Shown: positions 1-8,296 of the stretch, one piece after another
Numbering within the stretch: position 1 is the stretch's first letter
Layout: each line of letters starts with the position of its first letter
DNA from: Motiliproteus coralliicola
Lineage (GTDB): Bacteria > Pseudomonadota > Gammaproteobacteria > Pseudomonadales > Balneatricaceae
DNA length: 64,000 nucleotides
NCBI RefSeq assembly: GCF_003345655.1
Contig: NZ_QQOH01000002.1
Span: forward strand, 186,001-250,000
Direction: 5' to 3'
Translations under genes and position numbers: made by a program
Notes under the pieces: model-generated
What the model was told of the DNA's origin: nothing
The model's database searches: none
The model's input: the letters and a program-made list of their open reading frames with translations, nothing else

Positions 1-2060
1 TGTTGTTGCTGTTCCAGCTGTTGTTCCAGTTCGTCGATACGTTGTTGCAGTTGTTCGACGAAAGAGAGCCCTTGATCGGGGTCTCTGCGTTGATTGCTCG
101 GGGCCTGATCGTGCTCCGGCTGGGCCTGCAGCTCGGTCTGGATATGGCTGTAGATGGCATGCAGGTCGCGGGTTTCACGTTCGCTGTAGCGAATGGTCTT
201 TTCCATCACCTGATGGGCGCTGGCGCTGCCGATAGAGCCGGATAGGGCGTGCTCGAGCATCCGGTGAAACTCCAGCAGCTCGATGATGGTCAGATATTCC
301 TTACTGTCGATATGCAGTTCTTCGATGATCTGCTGAATGGTGGACTCCGCTTTCTCCTGCGGCAGGTAATCGAGCAGCAGACGGGTGGCCTCATCGAGTT
401 TGCCGTGGAACGGAATATAGGCATCCAGTCCAGTGGCGCGTCCGTGGTAGCGGGCGCTACCGGCCACCAGGGCGTTCATAAATTCGCTGCGCTGATTACG
501 CTCATGCTTGGGCGGGTTGTAGAGCAGCGAACCGGCGATATAGGCGCCGAGGTTGAACAGCAACGACCAGAAGGTGCTGTGGCTGACCGATGACAGCCCC
601 TCGAGTCCAAACAGGTGATGGGGCCTGAGCCAGTGAATCCCCCAAGGGCCTTCGGTGAGGATCTCGGGGGGCAGACCATGACCGACAAAGGTCGGCAGCA
701 GCAGGGTATAGAACCAGATCAGAAAGCCGGCACAAAGTCCGGCAATGGCGCCGACCCGATTGCCTTTGTGCCAGAACAGGCCGCCAAACATGGCCGGCAC
801 AAACTGAAAGATCGCCACAAAAGAGATGATCCCCATCGCCACCAACATATAGCTGTCACTGAATTCGACCGAAAACCAGTAACCGCTGCCGATCAGCAGG
901 CCGATCATCACCCAGCGACAGTGGAGCAGGTAGCCGCGCAAAAAGCTTAACGGGCCCAGGCGTTCCAGCAGGGGTAACAGCAGGTGGTTGGTGGCCATGG
1001 TTGACAGGGTCATGGCGCTGAGGATCACCATCCCGGTAGCGGCCGAGAAACCACCGATAAAGCCGACCAGCGATAGCCAGTCTACCCCGGCGTATTGGGG
1101 CAGCAGCAGTACGAAGGAGTCGGCCTGTTCCCGCGGGAGGCCTTTGATCAGACCGGCGGCGGCGATCGGAATCACGAACAGGCCGATAAGAATCAGGTAG
1201 CTGGGCAAGATCCACATGGCCGGCACGATATGGCGTTCGGTGGCGTTCTCGACCACGGTCGCGTGAAACTGTCGCGGCAGACACTGGATCGAGGCGGCGC
1301 CGAGGATCACCAGGGTGAACCAGTGCAGCATGCTGGATCCTTCGGGGATCTGTATGCTGACCAGGCGGGGAAAGCCGGCGTAGTGAATTCGCTGAAAGAT
1401 ATCGCTGAAGCCATCGTAGATGCCGTAGGTGACGAACAGGCCGATAGCCAGGAACGCCAGCAGTTTCACCACACCCTGTACCGCCAATACCGTCATGACG
1501 CCAAGGTGGCGCTCGGTCGGGTCCAGTTTGCGGGCGCCGAACAGGATCGTGAACGCGATCATCCCCAGTGGCACCAGCGCTCCTCCCAGTTGGCCCATCT
1601 GGCTCTGTGCTTCAATACCGGCGACCACGGCAAAGGACTGGGTGACCGCTTTCAGCTGCAGCGCGATATAGGGAACGATACCGATCAACGCGATCATCGT
1701 TACCAGCGCAGCTACCAGCTCCGAGCGGTTGTATCGGGCCGAAATAAAGTCGGCGATGCTGGTGATGTGGTAGGCCTCCTTGATTCGCACCATCCGCCGC
1801 AACACGGTCCACCAGGAGAAAATCGCCAGAATTGCGCCGATATAGATGGCAAAAAATAGCAGCCCCGATTCGGTGGCGAATTCGACGCTACCGTAGTAGG
1901 TCCAGGAGGTGGCGTAGACGGTGATCGACAGCGCGTAAACCAGCGCCGGAGTGTGCGGCTTGACCCGATTGGCGTTGTTGCGTTCTACCAGCAGCGCGAT
2001 CAGGAACAACAGTGTCATGTAGATCAGGATGACAATGATCAGCGTCGTGGCAGAATACAT
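1..2060 (-). CDS. Sodium:solute symporter-type sensor protein (partial, C-terminus outside window)
   Basis: The frame starts at an ATG (complement of 2058-2060) with AAGGAG just upstream and stays open for about 686 codons to the window edge. Roughly the first 480 residues form a series of long hydrophobic segments typical of the sodium:solute symporter (SSSF) family. A hydrophilic region follows, and the last visible part is a Gln/Glu-rich coiled coil. Symporter domains with long hydrophilic tails are usually CbrA/PrlS-like transporters fused to a PAS-histidine kinase. The kinase itself would lie left of base 1, so that part is inferred from architecture. It could instead be a symporter with another signalling tail. 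Confidence 0.75.
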   Translation of the reverse strand, partial: MYSATTLIIVILIYMTLLFLIALLVERNNANRVKPHTPALVYALSITVYATSWTYYGSVEFATESGLLFFAIYIGAILAIFSWWTVLRRMVRIKEAYHITSIADFISARYNRSELVAALVTMIALIGIVPYIALQLKAVTQSFAVVAGIEAQSQMGQLGGALVPLGMIAFTILFGARKLDPTERHLGVMTVLAVQGVVKLLAFLAIGLFVTYGIYDGFSDIFQRIHYAGFPRLVSIQIPEGSSMLHWFTLVILGAASIQCLPRQFHATVVENATERHIVPAMWILPSYLILIGLFVIPIAAAGLIKGLPREQADSFVLLLPQYAGVDWLSLVGFIGGFSAATGMVILSAMTLSTMATNHLLLPLLERLGPLSFLRGYLLHCRWVMIGLLIGSGYWFSVEFSDSYMLVAMGIISFVAIFQFVPAMFGGLFWHKGNRVGAIAGLCAGFLIWFYTLLLPTFVGHGLPPEILTEGPWGIHWLRPHHLFGLEGLSSVSHSTFWSLLFNLGAYIAGSLLYNPPKHERNQRSEFMNALVAGSARYHGRATGLDAYIPFHGKLDEATRLLLDYLPQEKAESTIQQIIEELHIDSKEYLTIIELLEFHRMLEHALSGSIGSASAHQVMEKTIRYSERETRDLHAIYSHIQTELQAQPEHDQAPSNQRRDPDQGLSFVEQLQQRIDELEQQLEQQQ

Positions 2061-2164
2061 GGTGCTCCTTTCAATTCGGAGGTCAATCCTGAGGTCGGAC
2101 CACTTGGTATCGGTTACCTAAGGCCCGTTGGATATCAAAGATATAGTCAGACCTGGCGTCAGAA

Positions 2165-2419
2165 TCAATCAACTTTGTCTGCGGTTGTTCGGCAGCAGCG
2201 GCAGCCCTGCTCGGGTACCGGATCGATTCCGCCGTCGGAAAACGGGTGGCAGCGCAGGATGCGGCGGCAACCCAGCCACAGGCCACAGAGGATTCCATGC
2301 CGCTCAATCGCTTCGATGCAGTAGCTGGAGCAGGTCGGATAAAAGCGGCAGTTACTCCCCAGTATCGGACTGATCAGTAACTGGTATCCCCGGATGATCT
2401 TTACCAAAAGCCATTTCAT
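2165..2419 (-). CDS. yidD: YidD, membrane protein insertion efficiency factor
   Basis: 84 residues, close to the family's usual size. The N-terminus is short and hydrophobic or basic ([13 protein letters not shown]). The conserved Cys-rich core [18 protein letters not shown] is followed by [13 protein letters not shown], the equivalent of the usual CNPW-GG-DPVP motif. YidD assists YidC-dependent membrane insertion at the inner face of the cytoplasmic membrane. It normally sits in rpmH-rnpA-yidD-yidC; here it stands alone between a symporter-sensor gene and a repeat element, so it is displaced from that operon. It reads in the same direction as the sensor gene, with about 100 bp between them. 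Confidence 0.93.
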   Translation of the reverse strand: MKWLLVKIIRGYQLLISPILGSNCRFYPTCSSYCIEAIERHGILCGLWLGCRRILRCHPFSDGGIDPVPEQGCRCCRTTADKVD

Positions 2420-2466
2420 CGCTCTATTCTAACTGAAACAGACCGCGATTCAGGGTATCTGTGACT

Positions 2467-2735
2467 AAGGAACCTACGAACAAGTCCATGCGGCTTCTGC
2501 AAGCGCCTGAAGTGCGTAAGTTCTAGGCGCAAGCTGCAGCTAATGGCCGTCGCCCTTAGCAACGGTTGCAACGACGAAATTGTGTGCTTCAGGCACTTGC
2601 CCTGAGGGGCTTTCAGCTTGATCCGCACTCTGCGTTGCAGTTTTTTGCAAGGTCTAAACATTGCTTCAAAACTACGCCTGGATTGCGACTCAAGCTGAAA
2701 GCCAGAAGCTAGCAAGGATTTATTCGCAGATTCCC
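2467..2735 (-). repeat. Palindromic-ended dispersed repeat, copy 1 (full length, 269 bp)
   Basis: This segment is the reverse complement of the copy at 8001-8269, and most positions match over the whole 269 bp. It begins AAGGAACCTACGAACAAGTCC and ends GGATTTATTCGCAGATTCCC, so its two ends are imperfect inverted repeats of about 20 bp. No convincing ORF lies inside. It lies between yidD and the Na/Pi cotransporter. A MITE-like non-autonomous element is the simplest reading; no target duplication is certain. Confidence 0.8.
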
Positions 2736-2868
2736 AAAGGACCAAGCAACATCAACCGTGCTTGGTCGCTGAGAGTCACAGATTCTCGAGTCATTCGCTT
2801 ATTTTTCCCGGGGCTGCTGCTAAATTTAAGAAAGATAAAGGAATACAGGGTCTTTGCTGGATCGCCCC

Positions 2869-4686
2869 ATGCTTCGAAAAGCGCTACTACCCTCGATATT
2901 TATTCTATTGGCCTACGGTTTCTGGCTCAGTCCCGACTTCAAGGTGATCAGTGCCGGCGTGGCGCTGTTTCTGTTTGGAATGCTGTCGTTGGAGGAGGGC
3001 TTCCGGGCGTTTTCCGGCGGAGTGTTGGAGAAAGTACTGCAGCGTTCCACCGATCGGCTCTGGAAAAGCCTCGGGTTTGGGGTTCTGACCACCACGTTGA
3101 TGCAGTCGAGTTCGCTGGTGTCGGTGATCACGATCTCGTTTATGAGTGCCGGCCTGCTCGATCTGAGTGCCGGGATCGGAATCATCTTCGGCGCCAATCT
3201 CGGAACCACGACCGGGGCCTGGTTGGTGGCGGCCTTTGGCCTCAAGCTGAAGCTGTCGACCTATGCGATGCCGATGTTGGTGTTCGGTGTGATCCTGCTG
3301 TTTCAACGCAGCAGTCAGCTGAAAGGGTTCGGCTATATCTTGGCCGGGCTCGGATTCCTGTTTCTTGGGATCCATTACATGAAAGAGGGCTTCGAGACCT
3401 TCAAGGGCAACTTCGATCTGGCCGCCTATGCCGTCAGTGGTTATCCGGGTCTGTTCCTGTACGCCGCCATCGGCACCCTGGCGACCGTGGTGATGCAGTC
3501 CAGTCACGCGACCCTGATCCTGATCATCACCGCGCTGTCATCCAATCAGATCAGCTACGAAAATGCGCTGGCACTGGCGATCGGCGCCAATGTCGGCACC
3601 ACGATTACCGCGATCATCGGTGCGATGGGCTCTAACGCGCAGGGGCGTCGGCTGGCGGGGGCTCACCTGATCTTTAATGTTTCCACCGGTCTGGTCGCGA
3701 TACTGTTTATTACCCAGCTGGTCCAGGCCGTTGATGGCCTGGGGCAATGGTTCGGGATCGCCGATCTGGACTTCACCCTCAAGCTGGCGCTGTTCCACAC
3801 CCTGTTCAATCTGCTTGGTGTGGTGATGATGTTGCCGCTGATCCAGCCGATGACGCGCCTGCTGGTTCGCTTGATTCCGGAGCCGCAGATCGATATCGAG
3901 CGGCCCCGCTATATGGTGCCGTCGGCGGTACAGTTTCCCGACACGGCGGTGGAGGCGGTGCGGCAGGAGACCCAGCGGGTGTTTGATAATGCCCAGGAGT
4001 TGATCATCAGGGGATTATCGATGGAACCCGAGCGGGTGTTGGGGGATCAGGATCTCGATGCTGAACTGACTGCGCAACGACACTACACCCCGGTGGATAT
4101 CGACGATCTTTACCAGCGCCGGATCAAGTCGTTGTTCAGCGCGATAATCGCCTTTATCAGCGAAGCGTCCTTCACCTGGAAGGAGCAGCAGTCGGGTAGC
4201 CTGCACTGGCTGCGCGATGCCAACAGCAATATTGTTGAAGCGGTCAAGGCCTGTAAGCATCTGCAGAAGAACATGCAGCTCTATCTGTTCAGTGAGGAGC
4301 CGGCGATCCGGCGGGAATACAACCAGTTGCGGCTGCAGGTGGTTGAGCTATTACGGCAGCTGGATCAATTGCGCCAACAACCGGACGAGAACTCTGTCCT
4401 CAGTCTTGATGAGACCCGGTTGACGCTGCTGGAGTGGCATCGTGAGCAGCACCTGCGCTACTACCGCCTGATTCGGGATGCCGAGATCAGTCCGGAGATG
4501 GGAAGCTCGCTGATCAATGACGCCGGCTATGTGGCCACCATCAAGCAGTCGTTGCTGGCGGCGGCGACAACACTGTTTATTCAGGGTGGCAGAACCAAGC
4601 ATGCGGTCGAGCGTGATCTGGCACTGGATGATGCCGAGCTGAACGAAATTCTAACGCTGGCTGAACAAGCCCGGAGGCAGCTGTGA
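2869..4686 (+). CDS. Na+/phosphate cotransporter family protein (NptA/YjbB type) with PhoU-like C-terminal domain
   Basis: About 605 residues. The N-terminal ~350 residues hold two Na/Pi-cotransporter repeats marked by the pair LMQSSSLVSVI (near residue 80) and VVMQSSHATLI (near residue 208), each followed by a GANLGTT/GANVGTT loop. The remaining ~250 residues are hydrophilic, helical and PhoU-like. Family role: sodium-coupled phosphate movement across the inner membrane; YjbB-type members can export phosphate. I start at ATG 2869, which puts the first hydrophobic helix at the N-terminus. A TTG at 2854, with AAAGGA 11 nt upstream, is the alternative. No clear Pho box precedes it, although repeat copy 1 occupies much of the upstream region. 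Confidence 0.9.
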   Translation: MLRKALLPSIFILLAYGFWLSPDFKVISAGVALFLFGMLSLEEGFRAFSGGVLEKVLQRSTDRLWKSLGFGVLTTTLMQSSSLVSVITISFMSAGLLDLSAGIGIIFGANLGTTTGAWLVAAFGLKLKLSTYAMPMLVFGVILLFQRSSQLKGFGYILAGLGFLFLGIHYMKEGFETFKGNFDLAAYAVSGYPGLFLYAAIGTLATVVMQSSHATLILIITALSSNQISYENALALAIGANVGTTITAIIGAMGSNAQGRRLAGAHLIFNVSTGLVAILFITQLVQAVDGLGQWFGIADLDFTLKLALFHTLFNLLGVVMMLPLIQPMTRLLVRLIPEPQIDIERPRYMVPSAVQFPDTAVEAVRQETQRVFDNAQELIIRGLSMEPERVLGDQDLDAELTAQRHYTPVDIDDLYQRRIKSLFSAIIAFISEASFTWKEQQSGSLHWLRDANSNIVEAVKACKHLQKNMQLYLFSEEPAIRREYNQLRLQVVELLRQLDQLRQQPDENSVLSLDETRLTLLEWHREQHLRYYRLIRDAEISPEMGSSLINDAGYVATIKQSLLAAATTLFIQGGRTKHAVERDLALDDAELNEILTLAEQARRQL

Positions 4687-4937
4687 AGACTCGCAAACTG
4701 ATCGACCGGATTCGAGCGCTGTTCGATGATGATCTACGCAGCAGCCAGAAGAATCGTGAAGCCTTGGAGGAGGTGCTGAAACAGCTGCGCAGTAAGGAGA
4801 AAAAGTTTGAGGCGGAGTTGCAGCAGGAACCTTCACCCGAGCGCAGAGAGAAGCTGGAGATGAAGATCAAGCTGGTTCGCTCACAGCGCAAGAAAGGGAT
4901 CGAGAAACTCAAGCAAGCCCAACAGTCGGCAAAATAG
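4683..4937 (+). CDS. Small charged coiled-coil protein, unknown function
   Basis: 84 residues starting at a GTG that overlaps the stop of the Na/Pi cotransporter by 4 bases, so it is probably translationally coupled. The sequence is almost entirely charged helix (for example EALEEVLKQLRSKEKKFEAE), with a Lys/Arg/Glu-rich heptad pattern and no membrane segment. I do not recognise a family. Coupling to a transporter with a PhoU-like tail suggests it could be a cytoplasmic partner or regulator, which is inference only. Confidence 0.7.
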   Translation: MKTRKLIDRIRALFDDDLRSSQKNREALEEVLKQLRSKEKKFEAELQQEPSPERREKLEMKIKLVRSQRKKGIEKLKQAQQSAK

Positions 4938-4961
4938 TCGCCTTGACTGGCGGTAGTTTGG

Positions 4962-5471
4962 CTAGGGCGCCAGCGCCTTGGGACTGGTCCGGTATAGCAG
5001 CTCGGCACAGCCGGGGTGCAGCGCCTGCCAGTGGTTCAGATTCAGTTGCAGTACCGCCAGTGCGCAGGTGGGGAGTGAATGCGATTCGTCACAGAGCCGC
5101 TGCAGTAACTCCTCCAATGCCGGGTTATGGCCGACCAGAGCCATCTTCCGTACCGTATCCGGCTGCTGCTGTAGAAAGTGCCAGAGGGGTTGCCAATCGA
5201 ACTGATACAGGCGGTGCTCCAGTTCCAGCGCTTGCTCCGCTGCTTTAACCGGTCGCTGTAGAAGGGCCGGTGCCAACGCCCGGGCAGTAGTGGCTGCCCG
5301 CACCGCGTTACTGCTGATCAGCCGCTCGACCACGTAGCCCTGCTGTTGAATATGTTCGGCCATCAACGGCAGGTTGCGCTTGCCCCGCTTATTCAGGGGG
5401 CGCTCATGATCGCTCACCCCCGGGTTGCTCCAGCTGGATTTGGCATGGCGGATCAACAGTAGTTGTTTCAT
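4962..5471 (-). CDS. sixA: SixA-type phosphohistidine phosphatase (histidine phosphatase superfamily)
   Basis: 169 residues. The N-terminal catalytic motif is LLLIRHAKSSW (RHG-type, with Ala in place of Gly as in SixA), and the second histidine lies in VGHNPALEEL. SixA removes phosphate from His-containing phosphotransfer domains such as those of ArcB or the PTSNtr. The start ATG has GGGAG nearby. It converges on the coiled-coil gene and reads away from ppk1. Confidence 0.88.
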   Translation of the reverse strand: MKQLLLIRHAKSSWSNPGVSDHERPLNKRGKRNLPLMAEHIQQQGYVVERLISSNAVRAATTARALAPALLQRPVKAAEQALELEHRLYQFDWQPLWHFLQQQPDTVRKMALVGHNPALEELLQRLCDESHSLPTCALAVLQLNLNHWQALHPGCAELLYRTSPKALAP

Positions 5472-5636
5472 CGCGGCTCCCGTGCAGGGCCTTTACCCCG
5501 TTACCCTGACTCTAGTCCGCAATGCTGGAATTTCCGAGCTGGCAAAGCCACCGGTTACCCCGCCCAAAGCGCTTTTGACCCTCCCGCTGACGCCGGGCGC
5601 TAGATATTGAGCCGGTCTCCGGCAAACAGTCCGGCG

Positions 5637-5670
5637 TTGTCATAAGATTGTTATATAAGCCGAGTATCAT
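5637..5670 (+). promoter_or_regulatory. Pho box and -10 of the ppk1 promoter
   Basis: TTGTCAT-AAGA-TTGTTAT is two heptamers with an 11-bp period, close to the E. coli PhoB site CTGTCATAAAGTTGTCAC. Ten nucleotides after the second heptamer comes TATCAT (5665-5670), a good -10 at the spacing usual for PhoB-activated promoters that lack a -35. It lies about 150 bp before the ppk1 GTG. Repeat copy 2 sits in between, inside the predicted leader. Confidence 0.75.
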
Positions 5671-5694
5671 GAAGGGCTGCGTTTATTGCGCTTC

Positions 5695-5783
5695 AGGAAC
5701 CTGTGAATAAGTCCTTGCTAGCTTCTGACTTTCAGCTTGCGCCTAGAGCTTGCGCGCTTCAGGCGCTTGTTCGCAGGTTCCTT
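5695..5783 (+). repeat. Palindromic-ended dispersed repeat, copy 2 (internally deleted, ~89 bp)
   Basis: It has the same left end as copy 3 (AGGAACCTGTGAATAAGTCC, then CTTGCTAGCTTCTG and TTTCAGC). It then jumps straight to the other end (CGCTTCAGGCGCTTG, then TTCGCAGGTTCCTT), so the middle ~180 bp are missing. It lies between the predicted ppk1 promoter and the ppk1 start and would form a long hairpin in the mRNA leader. Confidence 0.75.
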
Positions 5784-5806
5784 AATTCTCATGAAGAGGT
5801 AGCACC

Positions 5807-8002
5807 GTGGAGCAAAGGGAAGATCGGATCGAAACTGTGGTGGCCGAGCAAGCCGTGATTGAAGAGGCGCCGTTGGCTGAGCCACTGCCGGAGATTGAGC
5901 TGGAGCTGGTGCCCTCGGTGGAACCGGCCGTGGCGGAACAGCCGGACCTGAACGACCGCCAGTATTACATCAACCGCCATCTCAGCAATCTGGAGTTCAA
6001 CCGTCGGGTGTTGGAGCAATCACTGGATGAGAGCCATCCGTTGATGGAACGGCTGATGTTTCTGCTGATCTTCTCCAGCAATCTGGATGAGTTCTTCGAG
6101 ATTCGGGTGGCGGAGCTGCGGCATCAGGTCAAATTCGATCGCGAGCGTTCCGGTGCCGACAACATGCACCCGCAGGAGGTACTGCGCGAGATTCGCGGGC
6201 TCTGCCACGAGCTGGTGGCGCGGCAGTATAAGATCCTCAACGATGTGATCTTTCCGGCGCTGATCGAGAACAACATCTACTTCCTACGCCGCAACGAGTG
6301 GGATGAACATCAGCGTGAATGGATTCGTGGCTATTTTGAAGATCATATCCTGCCGGTTATCAGCCCGTTGGGGCTGGACCCGTCGCACCCGTTCCCGCGA
6401 CTGGTTAACAAGAGTCTGAACTTTATCGTCCAGCTCGAAGGCAAAGATGCCTTTGGTCGTGACAGTGGCTTGGCGATTATCCCGGCGCCGCGCTCGCTGC
6501 CGCGGGTGATCCGGCTACCGGCCGAAGTCTGCCCCGGTGATGGAGATCACTTTATCTTCCTGTCATCGATCATCCATGAATTCGCCGATCAGCTGTTTCC
6601 CGGGATGGAGATGCTCGGGTGTTACCAGTTCCGCCTGACCCGCAATGCCGACCTCAGCTTCGACCAGAATGAGGTTGAGGATCTGGCCTTGACCCTACGC
6701 GGCGAGTTGCATAGTCGTCGTTATGGCGATGCGGTGCGGTTGGAGGTGGCGCAGAAATGCCCCGAGCCGTTGGTGCGGTTCCTGCTGCAGCAGTTCAAGC
6801 TGAGCGAAGATGAGCTCTATCTGGTCGACGGGCCGGTAAACCTGACTCGGATGATGAGCATGATGGGGCAGGTCGATCGTCCCGAGCTGAAGTTTGCCCC
6901 CTACAGCCCGGGGTTGCCGCGTCGGCTTCGCGGTGGCGTCAATCTGTTCGATACCCTGCAGAACGGCGACGTGTTGCTGCATCACCCGTTCGAGAGCTTT
7001 ACCCCGGTGCTGGACCTGTTGCGCCAGGCCGCGGCTGATCCCCATGTGCTGTCGATTCGGCAGACCCTGTACCGCACCGGGGCCGATTCTGAGATCGTCA
7101 CTGCGCTGGTGGAAGCGGCTCGGAAAGGGAAAGAGGTGACGGCGGTAATCGAGCTGCGGGCGCGATTTGACGAGGCCAACAACCTGGCGCTGGCAAGCCG
7201 CCTGCAGGAAGCCGGCGCGCTGGTAGTGTACGGGGTGGTGGGTTACAAGACCCACGCCAAGATGGCATTGATCGTGCGCCGTGAAGAGGGCCGCTTCCGC
7301 CATTACGCCCACCTGGGGACCGGCAACTACCACTCCGGTAACGCCCGGATTTATACCGATTACAGTCTGCTGACCTGCGATCCAGAGATTGGTGAGGACG
7401 TGCAGAAGATGTTCCAGCAGCTCACCGGGATGGGCAAGATTTTGCGGCTCAAGCGATTACTCAACGCCCCCTTTACGTTGCATAAGACGCTGATCGAAAT
7501 GATCGGCAATGAAGCACGTAACGCCAAAGCGGGTAAGGACGCACGGGTTATCGTCAAGGCCAACGGCCTGACCGAGCCGCGATTGATCAAGGCGCTCTAT
7601 AAAGCCTCGCGGGCCGGGGTCAAGATTGACCTGATCGTACGCGGGATGTGTTCGCTGCGGCCGGGTGTGGAGGGGGTCTCCGAAAATATCCGGGTGCGCT
7701 CTATCGTTGGGCGCTTCCTGGAGCACAGTCGGGTCTACTGGTTCCACAACGACGGTGAGTCGAAGGTGTACTGCTCCAGTGCCGACTTTATGGAGCGCAA
7801 TATGCTCAACCGGGTCGAGACCGCCTACCCGCTGCTGACCGGCAAGCTGGCCAGCCGAGTGTTGAAGGATATGGAGCTTTACCTCCACGACAACACCCTG
7901 GCCTGGGAGCTCAACAGTGACGGCTCCTACAGCCGGGTAGGGCGAGCCGATGGCGACGAGCCGCTCAATGCCCAGTTGGGACTGCTGAGTAAATTCAGTT
8001 AA
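5807..8002 (+). CDS. ppk1: Polyphosphate kinase 1
   Basis: 731 residues, GTG start with GAAGAGG upstream. After a ~45-residue acidic N-terminal extension come the PPK1 domains: the opening NRHLSNLEFNRRVLEQ, the YKTHAKMALIVRRE segment whose His (about residue 482) is the expected phosphohistidine, and YAHLGTGNYHSGNARIYTDYS with the second conserved His. It makes polyphosphate reversibly from ATP at the membrane or cytosol. A Pho box upstream predicts induction by phosphate starvation. The stop codon TAA is shared with the first bases of repeat copy 3. The counteracting exopolyphosphatase is at 22291. Confidence 0.97.
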   Translation: MEQREDRIETVVAEQAVIEEAPLAEPLPEIELELVPSVEPAVAEQPDLNDRQYYINRHLSNLEFNRRVLEQSLDESHPLMERLMFLLIFSSNLDEFFEIRVAELRHQVKFDRERSGADNMHPQEVLREIRGLCHELVARQYKILNDVIFPALIENNIYFLRRNEWDEHQREWIRGYFEDHILPVISPLGLDPSHPFPRLVNKSLNFIVQLEGKDAFGRDSGLAIIPAPRSLPRVIRLPAEVCPGDGDHFIFLSSIIHEFADQLFPGMEMLGCYQFRLTRNADLSFDQNEVEDLALTLRGELHSRRYGDAVRLEVAQKCPEPLVRFLLQQFKLSEDELYLVDGPVNLTRMMSMMGQVDRPELKFAPYSPGLPRRLRGGVNLFDTLQNGDVLLHHPFESFTPVLDLLRQAAADPHVLSIRQTLYRTGADSEIVTALVEAARKGKEVTAVIELRARFDEANNLALASRLQEAGALVVYGVVGYKTHAKMALIVRREEGRFRHYAHLGTGNYHSGNARIYTDYSLLTCDPEIGEDVQKMFQQLTGMGKILRLKRLLNAPFTLHKTLIEMIGNEARNAKAGKDARVIVKANGLTEPRLIKALYKASRAGVKIDLIVRGMCSLRPGVEGVSENIRVRSIVGRFLEHSRVYWFHNDGESKVYCSSADFMERNMLNRVETAYPLLTGKLASRVLKDMELYLHDNTLAWELNSDGSYSRVGRADGDEPLNAQLGLLSKFS

Positions 8003-8269
8003 GGGACCTACGAATAAGTCCTTGCTAGCCTCTGGCTTTCAGCATGGTTCGCAATCCAGGCGCAGTTTTGAAGCAATGTCTAGACCTTGCGAAAAGCTGC
8101 AACGCAGAGTGCGGATCATGCTGAAGGCCCCGCAGGGCAAAGCCTGAAGTACACAGTTTCGTCGTTGTAACCTTTGCTAAGGGCGACGGCCATTAGCTGC
8201 AGCTTGCGCCTTGAACTTGCTCACTTCAGGCGCTTGCAGAAGCTGCAGGGACTTGTTTGTAGGTTCCTT
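8001..8269 (+). repeat. Palindromic-ended dispersed repeat, copy 3 (full length, 269 bp)
   Basis: It is the reverse complement of copy 1, of the same length, with ends AAGGGACCTACGAATAAGTCC and GGACTTGTTTGTAGGTTCCTT. It fills the space between the convergent genes ppk1 and norR and starts within the ppk1 stop codon. Its inverted ends could also serve both genes as a bidirectional transcript end. Confidence 0.8.
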
Positions 8270-8296
8270 CAGCCCCAAGGTAGGGGTAGGGCGACG

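Noticed and set aside
2736-2868. Pho box for the Na/Pi cotransporter (GAGTCAC and GAGTCAT words)
   Set aside because: The two words are not spaced by 11 bp and no -10 lies at the right distance.
2661-3635. Long open frame overlapping the Na/Pi cotransporter in another frame
   Set aside because: It is out of frame with the conserved transporter and shows no family pattern; a shadow frame.
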